Shown: one piece after another, positions 19,825 through 32,125 of the stretch
Position numbering within the stretch: position 1 is the first letter of the stretch
Layout: every line of letters begins with the position of its first letter
Assembly (NCBI GenBank): GCA_007280825.1
Contig: QYQI01000035.1
Span: 1-34,090 of the forward strand
Origin: Ignavibacteriales bacterium
GTDB taxonomy: Bacteria > Bacteroidota > Ignavibacteria > Ignavibacteriales > Melioribacteraceae
Direction of reading: 5' to 3'
DNA: 34,090 nt
Translations under genes and position numbers: made by a program
Notes under the pieces: model-generated
The model's input: only the letters and a program-made list of their open reading frames with translations
Databases searched by the model: none
Told to the model about the DNA's origin: nothing

Positions 19825-21924
19825 CTAGTAAGATTCAACATGTTTCTTCGCTTGAGATTTTTCCTGAATCTCTTCGGCAACAGATTTTGGTACTTCGGAA
19901 TAATGTGCAAACTGCATTGTGTAAATCGCACGTCCTTGTGTGGCAGATCTTAGTGTAGTAGCATAACCAAACATTTGTGCTAATGGAACCATTGCTTTGA
20001 TAACCTGTGCATCTTTTCTGGAAGTGAATCCTTCAATCTTTCCTCTCCTTGAATTTAGATCGCCCATAACATCACCTAAGTATTCTTCAGGAGTAATAAC
20101 TTCTACACTCATCATTGGTTCAAGTAAAATCGGATTAGCTTTTAGTGCACCTTGCTTAAATGCCATTGAAGCAGCGACTTTAAATGAAATTTCATCCGAA
20201 TCTACATCATGGTAAGAACCATCATATAATCTTGCTTTTACATCAACAACGGGATAACCAGCCAATACTCCATTTCTCATAGAATCTTGCAAACCATGCA
20301 TAATAGGATTAATATATTCTTTTGGTACTACTCCACCGACAATATCATTTTCAAATTCAAAACCTTTTCCAGGTTCATTCGGAGAAAGTTCAATCCAAAC
20401 ATGTCCATATTTTCCACGACCACCGGATTGTTTAACAAATTTACCTTCGGCCTGAACTGTTTTAGAGATTGTTTCTCTATAAGCAACCTGAGGTTTACCA
20501 ACATTAGCTTCTACTTTAAATTCGCGTCTCATTCTATCAACAAGAATTTCGAGATGTAATTCACCCATTCCGCTAATTAGTGTCTGACCAGTTTCATCAT
20601 CAACTTTTACTTTAAATGTTGGATCTTCATCAGAAAGTTTTGCTAATGATTCAGAAAGTTTATCCTGATCCGCTTTAGTTTTAGGTTCAATTGCAATTTG
20701 AATTACAGGTTCTGGGAATACCATTTTCTCGAGAACAATAGCATCCTCTTCAGTACAAAGAGTATCTCCGGTTCTTGTGTGTTTCAAACCAACAATTGCA
20801 GCAATATCACCACATCTAATTTCTTCTAAATCTTCTCTTGTGTTAGCGTGCATTTGAAGAACACGACTAACTCTTTCTTTTTTATCGGAGACAGAATTAA
20901 AAATATAAGATCCGGCTTTTAGTTCACCTGTGTAAACTCTAATAAATGTTAACTTTCCTACATATGGATCAGTCATAATCTTAAAAGCAAGAGCAGCAAA
21001 TTTTTCATTGGGAGATATTTTTCTTTCAATGTGATCATTCTTAAAAATATGATGAGCAGAAAGTGCTCCTGAATCTAAAGGAGATGGCAAAAAATCCACA
21101 ACAGCATCAAGCAGCTGCTGAACGCCTTTATTCTTAAACGATGATCCGCATAATACAGGAATAATTTTCCCTTGAATTGTAGCTTCACGTAATACGTTTT
21201 TAATTTCTGCTTCAGAAATTTCTTTACCTTCAAGATATTTTCCCAATAATGTATCATCAACATCAGATACAGCTTCAAGCATTTCTGTTCTATATTTTTG
21301 AGTTAATGCTAACAGATCAGTAGGTATATCTACAATTTCGAATTCAGCACCAAGAGATTCTTCAATAAACATTATTGCTTTCATTTTCATTAGATCGATA
21401 ATGCCTCTAAAGAGATCACCTTCACCAACAGGTAAATTAAGTGGTACAGCAGGGGCTCCTAATTTTTCTTTCATCATTTGAACAGCATGAAAAAAATCAG
21501 CTCCTACTCTATCCATTTTATTTACAAAAGAAATTCTTGGAACATTATATTTATCAGCTTGTCTCCAAACCGTCTCTGATTGTGGTTCTACTCCGCCAAC
21601 AGCACAAAAAAGTGCAATAGCACCATCAAGAACTCTCAAAGATCTTTCAACTTCAACAGTAAAATCAACATGCCCGGGAGTATCAATAATATTTATTTGA
21701 TGATCTCTCCAAAAAGTTGTGGTAGCAGCACTCGTAATTGTTATTCCTCTTTCTTTTTCCTGTTCCATCCAATCCATAGTTGCTGCACCATCATGAACCT
21801 CACCCATTCTGTGTAATTTTCCAGTATAATATAGAATGCGTTCAGTTGTAGTGGTCTTACCAGCATCAATATGAGCCATGATACCAATATTTCTTACTCT
21901 ATTTATTTCGACGCGTTTTGACAT
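19825..21924 (-). CDS. fusA: Elongation factor G
   Basis: [24 protein letters not shown]...[23 protein letters not shown]...[15 protein letters not shown]... Confidence 0.98.
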   Translation of the reverse strand: MSKRVEINRVRNIGIMAHIDAGKTTTTERILYYTGKLHRMGEVHDGAATMDWMEQEKERGITITSAATTTFWRDHQINIIDTPGHVDFTVEVERSLRVLDGAIALFCAVGGVEPQSETVWRQADKYNVPRISFVNKMDRVGADFFHAVQMMKEKLGAPAVPLNLPVGEGDLFRGIIDLMKMKAIMFIEESLGAEFEIVDIPTDLLALTQKYRTEMLEAVSDVDDTLLGKYLEGKEISEAEIKNVLREATIQGKIIPVLCGSSFKNKGVQQLLDAVVDFLPSPLDSGALSAHHIFKNDHIERKISPNEKFAALAFKIMTDPYVGKLTFIRVYTGELKAGSYIFNSVSDKKERVSRVLQMHANTREDLEEIRCGDIAAIVGLKHTRTGDTLCTEEDAIVLEKMVFPEPVIQIAIEPKTKADQDKLSESLAKLSDEDPTFKVKVDDETGQTLISGMGELHLEILVDRMRREFKVEANVGKPQVAYRETISKTVQAEGKFVKQSGGRGKYGHVWIELSPNEPGKGFEFENDIVGGVVPKEYINPIMHGLQDSMRNGVLAGYPVVDVKARLYDGSYHDVDSDEISFKVAASMAFKQGALKANPILLEPMMSVEVITPEEYLGDVMGDLNSRRGKIEGFTSRKDAQVIKAMVPLAQMFGYATTLRSATQGRAIYTMQFAHYSEVPKSVAEEIQEKSQAKKHVESY

Positions 21925-21946
21925 CTAACTTAATAATTCCTTTCAA

Positions 21947-22414
21947 CTACCATTTAAAATGTGCAAAAGCTTTATTCGCTTCTGCCATACGATGTGTATC
22001 ATCTTTTTTCTTAACTGCAGAACCTTCACCGTTTGCAGCAGCCATTAATTCTGATGCAACCTTTAATGCCATAGATTTATCTTTACGATCTCGTGAATAA
22101 GTTTTGATCCAACGGAATGCTAATGCAGTTCTTCTTTCAGGTCTTACTTCCATTGGTACTTGATAAGTAGCTCCACCAACTCTCCTACTTCTAACTTCTA
22201 CCAATGGCTGAACATTCTGTACAGCTTTCTTAAAAACATCTAGAGCAGGTTTCTTTGTTTTTTGTTCAATCAAATCGAAGCTATCGTAAACAATAGTTCT
22301 TGCTGTAGATTTTTTACCGTCCCACATCAAATAGTTAATGAATTTCGAAACTAGTATATCATTATACTTTGGATCTGGTTTTAAATATTTTTTCTCTGAT
22401 CTCTTTTTTCTCAT
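21947..22414 (-). CDS. rpsG: 30S ribosomal protein S7
   Basis: [38 protein letters not shown]...[32 protein letters not shown]. Confidence 0.98.
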   Translation of the reverse strand: MRKKRSEKKYLKPDPKYNDILVSKFINYLMWDGKKSTARTIVYDSFDLIEQKTKKPALDVFKKAVQNVQPLVEVRSRRVGGATYQVPMEVRPERRTALAFRWIKTYSRDRKDKSMALKVASELMAAANGEGSAVKKKDDTHRMAEANKAFAHFKW

Positions 22415-22419
22415 AGTAA

Positions 22420-22797
22420 TTATTTTGCTTTAGGTTTTTTAGTGCCGTATTTAGATCTGCTTTTTTTCCTATCTTCAACACCACTTGTATCTAATGTACC
22501 TCTGATAATATGATAGCGTACACCTGGTAAATCTTTAACTCTACCACCTCTAATTAAAACTATAGAATGCTCTTGTAAATTGTGACCTTCGCCTGGAATA
22601 TATGCAGTAACTTCCATTCCATTTGTTAATCTTACTCTTGCAACTTTTCTTAATGCTGAATTTGGTTTTTTAGGAGTCGTAGTATAAACTCTTGTACAAA
22701 CACCTCTTTTCTGCGGACATGCATCTAATGCCGGAGCCTTATTTTTCGAGGTTACAACTACTCTTCCTTTTCTAACCAACTGGTTTATCGTTGGCAC
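22420..22797 (-). CDS. rpsL: 30S ribosomal protein S12
   Basis: [12 protein letters not shown]...[34 protein letters not shown]...[26 protein letters not shown] start with a GGAGG Shine-Dalgarno 7 nt upstream. Confidence 0.98.
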   Translation of the reverse strand: MPTINQLVRKGRVVVTSKNKAPALDACPQKRGVCTRVYTTTPKKPNSALRKVARVRLTNGMEVTAYIPGEGHNLQEHSIVLIRGGRVKDLPGVRYHIIRGTLDTSGVEDRKKSRSKYGTKKPKAK

Positions 22798-22843
22798 GCA
22801 AATTCCTCCAGAATTATACTTTTTGATAAAAATTCAGACTTTT

Positions 22844-22872
22844 AATTTATTGATAATCACTTGAATTGTCAA
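22844..22872 (-). promoter_or_regulatory. Candidate sigma70-type promoter upstream of rpsL
   Basis: Minus strand TTGACA - 17 nt (ATTCAAGTGATTATCAA) - TAAATT, about 47 nt before the rpsL GTG. Confidence 0.45.
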
Positions 22873-22905
22873 GCAAGCCTGTTCTAATTTTTTAACTTTT
22901 ATACA

Positions 22906-25900
22906 TTATACTGATTCTTTTTCTGCACCTATTTCTTCTTTAACAACTGCTGATTCAGTTTCATCACCAGTTAATATTATGCTACGGTATTTCTTCAATC
23001 CAGTTCCAGCAGGTATAAGATGTCCCATAACAACATTTTCTTTCAAACCAATTAAATTATCAACTTTAGCTTCAGTTGCTGCATTTGTTAATACTTTTGT
23101 TGTTTCTTGGAATGATGCTGCTGAAATAAAACTCTCGGTTGAAAGCGCGGCATGAGTAATACCTAACAAAATATTATCAAATGTTGCAGGTTCTGCATCG
23201 CGAGTTTTAATAAGCTTTTTACTTTTTCTAGTTAAATCAGAATTAATTTCTCTTAGTTTCGTTTTAGTAAGAAGCTGAGCCATTTTAGACTTTGATTGTC
23301 CAGGATCTTCTATATAAACCATCTGTTTAACTTTTTCATTTTCTTCGATGAATTTATTTCTATCAACTAAATCCTCTTCGATGAAAATAGTATCACCAGC
23401 AGAAATTACTTGAAGCTTTTGTAGCATTTGTCTTACAATAACTTCAATATGCTTGTCGTTGATCTTAACACCTTGTAAACGGTAAACATCTTGAATTTCA
23501 TTTACTAAATATTCTTGTACTGCATTAGTCCCTTTAATTTTTAATATATCATGAGGATCAATTGGGCCGTCTGTTATTTTTTCGCCAGCAGGAATTTCAT
23601 CACCTTCCTGAACAAGAATATGTTTACCATAAGAAACATTGTATATTTTCTGAATAGAGCCGTCTAATGATTCAATAATAATTTCACGTGAACCTTTCTT
23701 ACGTGCACCAAATTTAACTTTACCTTCAATCTCAGAAACTACTGCTGGATCATGCGGACTCCTTGCTTCAAAAAGCTCTGTAACTCGAGGTAAACCGCCA
23801 GTGATATCGCGTGATTTAGTTGAAGATTTTGAAATTTTAGCAAGGATTGTTCCCCCTTGGATCTCTTCGCCTTCTTCAACTGATAGATATGCACGTGTTG
23901 GAATATTAAATACTTTTTCATTTCCCTTATTATCTTTGACAAGAATACTTGGTGTTAAAGTTTTATCCTTTGATTCGATTACAACTTTTTGAACGTGACC
24001 AGTTTGTTCATCAGCAACTTGCTGAATTGTAACGTTGTCTAATAAATCTATAAATGAAACTTTACCTGCATTATCAGCAACGATTACAGAGTTGTAAGGA
24101 TCGTGATTGTAAAGCGGTTGACCTTTTTTAATTTCTTGTTCTTCTGAAACCAATAATTCTGCACCATAAGGAATCTCGAATTTCTTTATCTGTCTATTAT
24201 CTTCATCGTAAAGTCCGATTGATCCTCTACGACCGATAACTACTTTTACTTTCCCAAAGAAATCAGTTTTTTCGACAAATGTAATTCTATCAAACTTAAC
24301 CGTGCCGTTTACATTTGCTTCAACTTGTGATTGAGATGCAATACGCGATGAAGTTCCACCCAAGTGGAATGTACGCAATGTTAATTGTGTACCGGGTTCA
24401 CCGATTGACTGAGCTGCAATAATTCCTACAGCTTCGCCGTTTTCTACAAGTTGACCAGTAGTTAAATTACGTCCATAACATTTTGCACAAACACCGCGTT
24501 TAGCTTCGCATGTTAAAACTGTTCGGATATAAACTTGGTCAATATTTGATTCATCTATTTTTTCTGCGATATCTTCAGTAATCACCTCGCCTGCTTCTAT
24601 CAACAAATCATCTGTACGGGGATCATAAATATCTTCTTGTGCTACACGACCGATAATTCTTTCTGCCAATGGTTCCCTTTCGAGTTCTATATCTTTAAGA
24701 GCAGAAATGTAAACACCTCTAATAGTACCACAATCTAATTCAGTAATAATAACATCTTGAGCAACATCGCATAAACGGCGAGTTAAATAACCGGCATCTG
24801 CTGTTTTCAATGCAGTATCTGCAAGACCTTTACGAGCACCGTGAGTAGAAATAAAATATTCTAGAACAGACAATCCTTCTTTGAAATTTGCAACAATCGG
24901 ATTCTCAATAATTTCTCCGGATTGACCAGTTAAACTTTTTTGCGGTTTCATCATCAAGCCACGCATACCAGCAAGCTGACGAACTTGATCTTGCGAACCT
25001 CTTGCACCTGAATCAACCATCATATGCAATGAATTGAATCCGCCTTGATCGGTTTTGATTCTATCCATTAATGATTTTGCAACGTTGTTTGTAGTATGAG
25101 TCCAGACGTCAACTATCTTATTATATCTTTCTGCATCAGTAATCAAACCTTGTTCATGTTCACTAAGAATACCGGATACTTTTTTGTTTGAATCGTCAAT
25201 CAATTTTACTTTTTCATCAGGAACAATCATATCGCTGAAACTGATAGAGATTCCTGCTGCTGTTGCATAACGGTAACCGAGCTCTTTAAGATCATCCAAG
25301 AATTTTGCAGTTGCTTCGTTACCGATTTTAATAAACATTTTATAAATAAATCCCGAGAAACTTTTCTTAACAAGTAACTCGTTAATGTAGCCCATTTCTT
25401 TTGGAACAATTTCATTATAAATTACACGTCCGACTGTAGTTTCTACAAATTCTTTATCAATTTTAACTTTTACCTTTGCATGAAGATCAACTACTTTAGA
25501 ATTGTATGCGATCTGCACTTCTTCAATACTACCAAATATTTTACCTTCACCTTTTGCACCGGTACGAACTTTTGTCAAATAATAGAGTCCTAAAACTATA
25601 TCTTGAGATGGGAGAACGATAGGCAAACCATTTTGTGGAGATAAAATATTATGACTACTTAACATTAAAATTGATGCTTCAAGTTGTGCTTCGTATGATA
25701 ACGGAATGTGAACTGCCATTTGATCGCCATCAAAATCCGCATTGAATGCAGTACAAACTAACGGATGCAGTTGAATTGCTTTTCCATCTACTAAGATTGG
25801 TTGGAATGCTTGAATACCGAGACGGTGCAATGTAGGAGCGCGATTCAACATAACCGGATGACCGTCAATCAATTTTTCAAGAATATCCCAAATAGTTGCA

Positions 25901-27147
25901 TCTTTTCTATCAACAGCTTTTCGTGCACTCTTTACTGTTTTGAAATTTCCACGTTCAATAAGTTTACGAATAATAAATGGTTTGAAAAGTTCAACAGCCA
26001 TATCTTTTGGTAAACCGCACTGATGTAATTTCAATTCGGGACCAACAACAATAACAGAACGGCCCGAATAATCAACACGTTTACCAAGTAAGTTCTGACG
26101 GAAACGACCTTGTTTACCTTTCAACATATCACTGAGAGATTTCAACGGTCTGTTACCATCACTGCGAACTGCACTTGCTCTACGAGAATTATCGAACAAT
26201 GCATCTACAGCTTCTTGAAGCATTCTCTTTTCGTTTCTAAGAATTACTTCCGGCGCTTTAATATCAATTAATCTTTTTAAACGATTGTTACGAATAATTA
26301 CTCTTCTATAAAGATCGTTTAAATCTGATGTAGCAAATCTTCCGCCTTCAAGTGGAACAAGCGGACGAAGTTCCGGTGGAATTACCGGCACAACATTTAA
26401 TACCATCCATTCCGGTTTGTTTGGAACTTTTCCTTCATATTCACGAAAAGCTTCAAGAACTCTTAATCTTTTTAATAGATCAGCGCGTTTTTGTTGAGAT
26501 GTGTCAGGTCCAAGTTGAGATTTCAAATCAGCAAAAGTAACTTCAATATCAATCTTCTTTAATAATTCTTTTATTGCATCGCCGCCAATTCTAGCCAGAA
26601 ACTTTTTCGGATCTTCATCTTCGAGAGAATCATTATCATGCGGAAGTGAACCCATAATTTCATAATACTGATCTTCAGAAATCAAATCCTTCTTACTCAA
26701 ACCTGTTGGTCCGGGATTAATTACAACATAAGATTCATAATAAATAACCTTCTCAAGTTCTTTTGTGGTCATTCCAATTAAGTTACCAATCTTTGATGGT
26801 AACGCTTTGAAAAACCAAATATGAACAACAGGAACAGCAAGCTGAATGTGTCCCATTCTTTCACGACGTACACTCTTTAACGTAACTTCAACTCCGCAGC
26901 GGTCGCACACAATTCCTTTATAACGTATTCCTTTATATTTTCCGCATGCGCATTCCCAATCTTTAACGGGACCAAAAATTTTCTCGCAGAATAAACCATC
27001 TTTTTCAGGACGAAATGAACGATAGTTTATTGTTTCCGGTTTGGTAACTTCTCCGTGAGATCTTGATAAGATATCATCAGGGCTTGCCAAACTGATCGTC
27101 ATTTTTTCGATCTGTCTAATCTTATTTTCTTGCGGTTTAAATCGCAT
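22906..27147 (-). CDS. rpoC: DNA-directed RNA polymerase subunit beta'
   Basis: [24 protein letters not shown] zinc site, [16 protein letters not shown] catalytic motif, [13 protein letters not shown] second zinc site. Confidence 0.99.
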   Translation of the reverse strand: MRFKPQENKIRQIEKMTISLASPDDILSRSHGEVTKPETINYRSFRPEKDGLFCEKIFGPVKDWECACGKYKGIRYKGIVCDRCGVEVTLKSVRRERMGHIQLAVPVVHIWFFKALPSKIGNLIGMTTKELEKVIYYESYVVINPGPTGLSKKDLISEDQYYEIMGSLPHDNDSLEDEDPKKFLARIGGDAIKELLKKIDIEVTFADLKSQLGPDTSQQKRADLLKRLRVLEAFREYEGKVPNKPEWMVLNVVPVIPPELRPLVPLEGGRFATSDLNDLYRRVIIRNNRLKRLIDIKAPEVILRNEKRMLQEAVDALFDNSRRASAVRSDGNRPLKSLSDMLKGKQGRFRQNLLGKRVDYSGRSVIVVGPELKLHQCGLPKDMAVELFKPFIIRKLIERGNFKTVKSARKAVDRKDATIWDILEKLIDGHPVMLNRAPTLHRLGIQAFQPILVDGKAIQLHPLVCTAFNADFDGDQMAVHIPLSYEAQLEASILMLSSHNILSPQNGLPIVLPSQDIVLGLYYLTKVRTGAKGEGKIFGSIEEVQIAYNSKVVDLHAKVKVKIDKEFVETTVGRVIYNEIVPKEMGYINELLVKKSFSGFIYKMFIKIGNEATAKFLDDLKELGYRYATAAGISISFSDMIVPDEKVKLIDDSNKKVSGILSEHEQGLITDAERYNKIVDVWTHTTNNVAKSLMDRIKTDQGGFNSLHMMVDSGARGSQDQVRQLAGMRGLMMKPQKSLTGQSGEIIENPIVANFKEGLSVLEYFISTHGARKGLADTALKTADAGYLTRRLCDVAQDVIITELDCGTIRGVYISALKDIELEREPLAERIIGRVAQEDIYDPRTDDLLIEAGEVITEDIAEKIDESNIDQVYIRTVLTCEAKRGVCAKCYGRNLTTGQLVENGEAVGIIAAQSIGEPGTQLTLRTFHLGGTSSRIASQSQVEANVNGTVKFDRITFVEKTDFFGKVKVVIGRRGSIGLYDEDNRQIKKFEIPYGAELLVSEEQEIKKGQPLYNHDPYNSVIVADNAGKVSFIDLLDNVTIQQVADEQTGHVQKVVIESKDKTLTPSILVKDNKGNEKVFNIPTRAYLSVEEGEEIQGGTILAKISKSSTKSRDITGGLPRVTELFEARSPHDPAVVSEIEGKVKFGARKKGSREIIIESLDGSIQKIYNVSYGKHILVQEGDEIPAGEKITDGPIDPHDILKIKGTNAVQEYLVNEIQDVYRLQGVKINDKHIEVIVRQMLQKLQVISAGDTIFIEEDLVDRNKFIEENEKVKQMVYIEDPGQSKSKMAQLLTKTKLREINSDLTRKSKKLIKTRDAEPATFDNILLGITHAALSTESFISAASFQETTKVLTNAATEAKVDNLIGLKENVVMGHLIPAGTGLKKYRSIILTGDETESAVVKEEIGAEKESV

Positions 27148-27180
27148 TTTCTACTCCTTTAGTCAAACTCTTGGTTGATC

Positions 27181-27203
27181 CCGATTGAATAAAACTCAAT
27201 CGG
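27181..27203 (-). other. Perfect inverted repeat/hairpin in the rpoB-rpoC intergenic region
   Basis: ccgattga-ataaaac-tcaatcgg, 8-bp perfect stem with a 7-nt loop, no U-tract. Confidence 0.6.
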
Positions 27204-27209
27204 AATAGC

Positions 27210-30200
27210 TTAGTTAATTTTTATATTAAGACCGAGACCTTGAAGCTCTTTAATCAACACATTAAATGCTTCGGGAATATTTGGTTCAGGTAAATTTTCT
27301 CCTTTAACGATAGCCTCGTAGGTTTTTGCCCTTCCTGTTACATCATCGCTCTTCACTGTTAAGATTTCCTGAAGAACATGCGCAGCACCATAACCTTCGA
27401 GAGCCCAAACTTCCATTTCTCCAAATCTCTGACCGCCGAATTGTGCTTTACCGCCTAGAGGTTGTTGAGTAATAAGCGAGTAAGGACCAATGGAACGAGC
27501 ATGAATCTTGTCATCAACCATATGACCAAGCTTCATCATATATATATAACCAGTTGTAACTTTTTGATGGAATTTTTCTCCGCTTCTTCCATCGTAGAGC
27601 CAAGTTTTACTACCTTCATCTAGCTGAGCATTTTTTAACCAGTCTTCAACTTCGCTAACTTTTGCGCTATCGAAGATCGGTGTTTCGAACTTAACGCCAA
27701 GTTTATGACCCACCCATCCAAGAGCTGTTTCATATAATTGACCTAAGTTCATACGTGAAGGTACACCAAGCGGATTTAGAACTATATCAACCGGAGTTCC
27801 GTCTTCATGATGTGGCATATCTTCAACGGGAACAACTTTTGCAACGACACCTTTGTTACCGTGACGGCCAGCCATTTTATCACCGACAGAAACTTTTCTT
27901 TTCTTGGCTACATAAACTTTTGCAAGTTGAGTAATTCCCGGAGACAGTTCATCGCCGCTTTGTATTTTCAATTTTTCGCGTTTGTAGTCTTCTTCTATTT
28001 CTGCTAAGAGTGTGAAATAGTTTGAATATAAATGTTTGATCAATTCGTTTGTGTTTTTTCTTTCGAACCAATCTTTTGTGTAATCTAATTTTGAAATATC
28101 CTCTATATCTGTAAATGTTTCATCCTTGATTGAGGTGCCGCTTCTCAATACAACACTGCCGTCCAAATCACGAATACCCGAAGTTGTTTTTCCATGAGTA
28201 ATTCGAGTTAATTTAGTTACCAGTTTGTTGTAATGATTTTCTTTTCGTTTCTTATAATCGGTTTCAAGATTATCCATCAATTTTTTTTCAACTTTCTTTG
28301 AATCGGCATCTTTTCTCTTACGGCTGAATAATCTTGTTTTAATTACAACGCCTTTCAATCCTGGAGGTGCTTTCAAAGATGCATCTTTCACATCGCCGGC
28401 TTTATCGCCGAAGATTGCTTTTAATAATTTTTCTTCCGGAGTAGGATCTGTCTCACCTTTTGGGGTGATCTTGCCAATTAGAATATCACCTTCTTTAACT
28501 TCGGCGCCTTCGCGAACAATACCATGTTCATCCAAATCTTTTGTAGCTTCTTCACTAACGTTAGGAATATCTCTAGTTAATTCTTCTTCTCCGCGTTTTG
28601 TTTCGCGAACTTGAAGTTCAAATTCCTCAATATGAATTGATGTGAAAACATCATCAGCTACAAGACGTTCGCTCAGAACAATAGCATCTTCAAAATTATA
28701 TCCGCGCCAAGGCATGAATGCAACAGATACGTTTCTTCCAAGTGCAAGTTCGCCTTTATCAATTGCGGGACCATCAGCTAAAACTTCACCTTTCTTTACA
28801 CGTTGTCCGGTAACAACAATCGGTTTTTGATTAAAACATGTTTCCTGGTTGGTGCCATTAAATTTTGTAAGAACATGTTCAACTCTTCTCTCGTCATCAA
28901 AACTTATTAATGTTTCAGGAGCGCTTTCATCAACATCATACTTAACAATAATTCTCTTTGAATCTGAATACTCAACAACACCGTTATCTTCAGCAATAAT
29001 AATAGAACGTGAATCACGAGCAATTTTTTGTTCCATGCCGGTTCCAACTATTGGAGCTTGAGGAACAAGAAGCGGAACTGCTTGACGTTGCATATTAGAT
29101 CCCATCAATGCTCTGTTTGCATCATCGTGTTCAAGGAATGGAATTAATGCAGCAGCGGCAGAAACAATTTGAGCAGGAGCTACATCCATATAATGAACTT
29201 CTTCCGGAGCAACAACAGGAAAATCACCGCGCTCTCTACATTTAACTCTATCTAAAACATAACGACCTTGTTCATCTAAAGGCGCATTCGCTTGAGCAAT
29301 AATAAATTCATCTTCTTGATCAGCACTTAAAAAATCAATACTGTTTGAAACCTTTCCATCTTTAACTTTTCTATATGGTGTTTCTAAAAATCCGTAGTGA
29401 TTAACACGTGCAAAAATTGTAAGTGAAGAAATAAGACCGATGTTCGGACCTTCAGGCGTTTCGATTGGACATAAACGGCCGTAATGAGAATGGTGAACAT
29501 CACGTACTTCGAAGCCTGCACGCTCACGTGTTAAACCGCCAGGTCCTAACGCAGAAATTCTTCTTTTGTGTGTAAGCTCTGAAAGCGGATTAGTTTGATC
29601 CATGAATTGCGAAAGCTGGTTAGTACCGAAGAATGCATTTATAACACTGCTTATAGTTCTTGCATTTACCAAATCTTGCGGCTGCATATTTTCGTTATCA
29701 CGTATGTTCATTCTTTCTTTTATTGTACGTGCCATTCTTGCTAAACCAACATTATATTGCTGCATTAACTGTTCGCCAACAGTTCTTACTCTTCTGTTAC
29801 CTAAATGATCTATATCATCAACATTAACATTACCGTTTTTCAGTTTAATGATATTGTTCATGATTGCAATAATATCTTCCACCGTAAGCACTTTAATATT
29901 TTCTGGAACGTTGAGATTTAATTTGTCATTCATTCTAAAACGACCAACTTCACCCAGATCATATCTTTTCTCATTAAAAAATAATTTATCTATTAAACCA
30001 ACAGCAGCATCAACATCAGGAGCTTCGCCCGAACGCAGTTGTCTGTAAATTGCATATAGAGCTTCTTCTTTATTTGTTGATGTATCTTTTTTAAGTGTAT
30101 TTATTATTAAGTCTTGTTCAAAAGTAGTTTCAATACTTAGTAATTGAACTTTAGATACACCTGAGCCTTTTATACTATCAATAATTTCTTCTGTTAATTC

Positions 30201-30989
30201 GGCATCTTTGGATGCATAAATTTCTCCGGTGGCTGTATCAATCACATCGTTAGCAACAATTCTTCCAATGTGTTTATCAATACTTAAATGTTTAACTGTT
30301 ACTTCTTCAATAAGATTGAACAAATTTAAAATTTGTTCATCTGTTTCATAACCGAGAGCTCTTAATAAAGTTGTTGAAGGGAATTTTTTTCTGCGATCTA
30401 TATAAACATAAAGTATATTATTAATGTCTGTTGCAAATTCGACCCATGAACCTCTGAATGGGATAATTCTTGCGGAGTAAATCGGGGTTCCGTTTGGATG
30501 TAAAGTTTGAGAGAAAGCAACACCGGGTGAACGATGTAACTGACTTACAATTACTCTTTCAGCACCGTTAATTATAAATGTACCTCGTCCTGTCATATAA
30601 GGAAGATTACCGAGATAAACTTCCTGTTCAACAGAATTTACATACTCACCTGTTTCATCATCTTTAGTTGAAAGACGAAGTTTTGCTTTTAAAGGTGCAG
30701 AGTATGTTAATCCTCTCTCTTCACATTCAGCCATTGAAAAGCGGGGCTTCTCAATGTAATACTCAATAAAATCTAATCTGTAAAATTCTTTATTGTCGAA
30801 GATTGGATAGTTGGTATTAAATACCGCTTGTAAACCTTTGGTTTCTCTTTGTGACGGTAAAACTTTTAATTGAATAAATTCTTCAAATGAATCTAACTGA
30901 ATATTCAGAAGATCCGGAACTTTAACCGACTGAGAAAATTGTGCAAAGGTAATTCTTCCAGTGCTTTTGTTAATTTTTTGTTTTTCCAA
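27210..30989 (-). CDS. rpoB: DNA-directed RNA polymerase subunit beta
   Basis: QLSQFMDQTNPLSELTHKRRISALGPGGLTRERAGFEVRDVHHSHYGRLCPIETPEGPNIGLI, GRNVSVAFMPWRGYNFEDAIVLSE, GRHGNKGVV. Confidence 0.99.
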   Translation of the reverse strand: MEKQKINKSTGRITFAQFSQSVKVPDLLNIQLDSFEEFIQLKVLPSQRETKGLQAVFNTNYPIFDNKEFYRLDFIEYYIEKPRFSMAECEERGLTYSAPLKAKLRLSTKDDETGEYVNSVEQEVYLGNLPYMTGRGTFIINGAERVIVSQLHRSPGVAFSQTLHPNGTPIYSARIIPFRGSWVEFATDINNILYVYIDRRKKFPSTTLLRALGYETDEQILNLFNLIEEVTVKHLSIDKHIGRIVANDVIDTATGEIYASKDAELTEEIIDSIKGSGVSKVQLLSIETTFEQDLIINTLKKDTSTNKEEALYAIYRQLRSGEAPDVDAAVGLIDKLFFNEKRYDLGEVGRFRMNDKLNLNVPENIKVLTVEDIIAIMNNIIKLKNGNVNVDDIDHLGNRRVRTVGEQLMQQYNVGLARMARTIKERMNIRDNENMQPQDLVNARTISSVINAFFGTNQLSQFMDQTNPLSELTHKRRISALGPGGLTRERAGFEVRDVHHSHYGRLCPIETPEGPNIGLISSLTIFARVNHYGFLETPYRKVKDGKVSNSIDFLSADQEDEFIIAQANAPLDEQGRYVLDRVKCRERGDFPVVAPEEVHYMDVAPAQIVSAAAALIPFLEHDDANRALMGSNMQRQAVPLLVPQAPIVGTGMEQKIARDSRSIIIAEDNGVVEYSDSKRIIVKYDVDESAPETLISFDDERRVEHVLTKFNGTNQETCFNQKPIVVTGQRVKKGEVLADGPAIDKGELALGRNVSVAFMPWRGYNFEDAIVLSERLVADDVFTSIHIEEFELQVRETKRGEEELTRDIPNVSEEATKDLDEHGIVREGAEVKEGDILIGKITPKGETDPTPEEKLLKAIFGDKAGDVKDASLKAPPGLKGVVIKTRLFSRKRKDADSKKVEKKLMDNLETDYKKRKENHYNKLVTKLTRITHGKTTSGIRDLDGSVVLRSGTSIKDETFTDIEDISKLDYTKDWFERKNTNELIKHLYSNYFTLLAEIEEDYKREKLKIQSGDELSPGITQLAKVYVAKKRKVSVGDKMAGRHGNKGVVAKVVPVEDMPHHEDGTPVDIVLNPLGVPSRMNLGQLYETALGWVGHKLGVKFETPIFDSAKVSEVEDWLKNAQLDEGSKTWLYDGRSGEKFHQKVTTGYIYMMKLGHMVDDKIHARSIGPYSLITQQPLGGKAQFGGQRFGEMEVWALEGYGAAHVLQEILTVKSDDVTGRAKTYEAIVKGENLPEPNIPEAFNVLIKELQGLGLNIKIN

Positions 30990-31043
30990 CCCTAACCTCC
31001 AATGTGGTTTTTGTCAGTTTTTCTCTCATCTAAAAATGAAAGA

Positions 31044-31077
31044 AAGTGGCAAGACGGATTTTACCTTCTTACCACTT
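31044..31077 (-). terminator. Attenuator-like intrinsic terminator between rplL and rpoB
   Basis: Minus-strand RNA AAGUGGUAAGA ... UCUUGCCACUU (11-bp stem, one G-U, 12-nt loop) followed by UCUUUCAUUUUU. Confidence 0.65.
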
Positions 31078-31110
31078 CAATTTATATCGAATGAAGGGAA
31101 TTGAATCAGT

Positions 31111-31488
31111 TTATTTAACTTGAACAGTAGCGCCAGCTGCTTCAAGTTCTTTTTTGATCTTTTCAGCTTCGTCTTTTGAAACTGCTTCCTTCACAGGTTT
31201 AGGTGCACCATCAACTAAATCTTTAGCTTCTTTTAAGCCGAGTCCCGTATGTGCACGAACAACCTTGATTACATTAATTTTGGTAGCGCCAGCTGCTTGA
31301 AGAATAACATCGAATTCAGTTTTTTCTTCAACGGGAGCTGCTGCTGCACCTGCAGCCGGTCCAGCCATCATCATTGGTGCTGAAGCGGTTACTCCGAATT
31401 CTTCTTCTAATGCTTTCTTTAATTCAGAAGCTTCAACAAGTGTAAGCGCTTTAATCTTTTCTACAATTTCAACAATTTTCTCTGACAT
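31111..31488 (-). CDS. rplL: 50S ribosomal protein L7/L12
   Basis: [20 protein letters not shown]...[72 protein letters not shown]. Confidence 0.98.
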   Translation of the reverse strand: MSEKIVEIVEKIKALTLVEASELKKALEEEFGVTASAPMMMAGPAAGAAAAPVEEKTEFDVILQAAGATKINVIKVVRAHTGLGLKEAKDLVDGAPKPVKEAVSKDEAEKIKKELEAAGATVQVK

Positions 31489-31534
31489 TTTACTACTCCT
31501 ATTACTTTAATTAATTATTCAAATTTATAATTGA

Positions 31535-32056
31535 TTATGCAGCTTTCTTTTTCCCAACCTCATCAATAACACTAACGAGATCTCTGATAACTGCATTGAT
31601 TGAACCGACAATTCCACTCGCTGGGGCTGCAATACTACCAACAATACTTGCCATGATTTCTTCTTTTGTAGGCATCGAAGCAATAGTATCCAATTGATCA
31701 GCACCGTAAAATGCTGATTCAATATAGCATCCTTTAAAAGTAAATTTTTTCGATTCATCAAAATATTTTTTAATGATTTTTGCGGGTGCAACAAAATTTT
31801 CACCGGCAAAAGCAACACCTGTCATTCCAACAAGTTGTGAATTGAATTTTTCAAATCCGCCAGCTTGTTCCAAAGCTTTTTTGAACAGAGTATTTTTTAA
31901 AACTTTGTAATTAATTCCATCTTTTCTAAAATTTGATCGCAGCTTATTAATATCAGCGACATTAACACCACGGTAATCAACAAGAAACATTGCAGAGGAA
32001 TTTTTCACAAGCTTTTGAATCTGTTCAATTCTTTCGGCTTTTTCTTCTTTTTTCAT
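31535..32056 (-). CDS. rplJ: 50S ribosomal protein L10
   Basis: MKKEEKAERIEQIQKLVKNSSAMFLVDYRGVNVADINKLRSNFRKDGINYKVLKNTLFKKAL plus position before rplL. Confidence 0.96.
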   Translation of the reverse strand: MKKEEKAERIEQIQKLVKNSSAMFLVDYRGVNVADINKLRSNFRKDGINYKVLKNTLFKKALEQAGGFEKFNSQLVGMTGVAFAGENFVAPAKIIKKYFDESKKFTFKGCYIESAFYGADQLDTIASMPTKEEIMASIVGSIAAPASGIVGSINAVIRDLVSVIDEVGKKKAA

Positions 32057-32125
32057 CGTACTCCCAATCAGTTATAACTGCACACTTAATAATGTAGAAG
32101 CATTTATGAGTGCGTAAAATTTTAT

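Noticed and set aside
28900-29700. Possible rifampicin- or streptomycin-resistance substitutions in rpoB/rpsL
   Set aside because: RpoB QLSQFMDQTNPLSELTHKRRISALGPGGL keeps the usual sensitive D/H/S positions and RpsL keeps PKKPNS and GGRVKDLPG; nothing indicates resistance.
31525-31818. Minus-strand overlapping ORF (97 aa) inside rplJ, and similar out-of-frame ORFs in rplN, rplD, tuf, fusA and rpoC
   Set aside because: Out-of-frame translations of strongly conserved genes, with no independent start signals or motifs.
32057-32125. Possible L10 leader or L1-binding element in the rplA-rplJ gap
   Set aside because: Only short interrupted pairings were found (for example CACT/AGTG with AATG/CATT); too weak to call without covariation.
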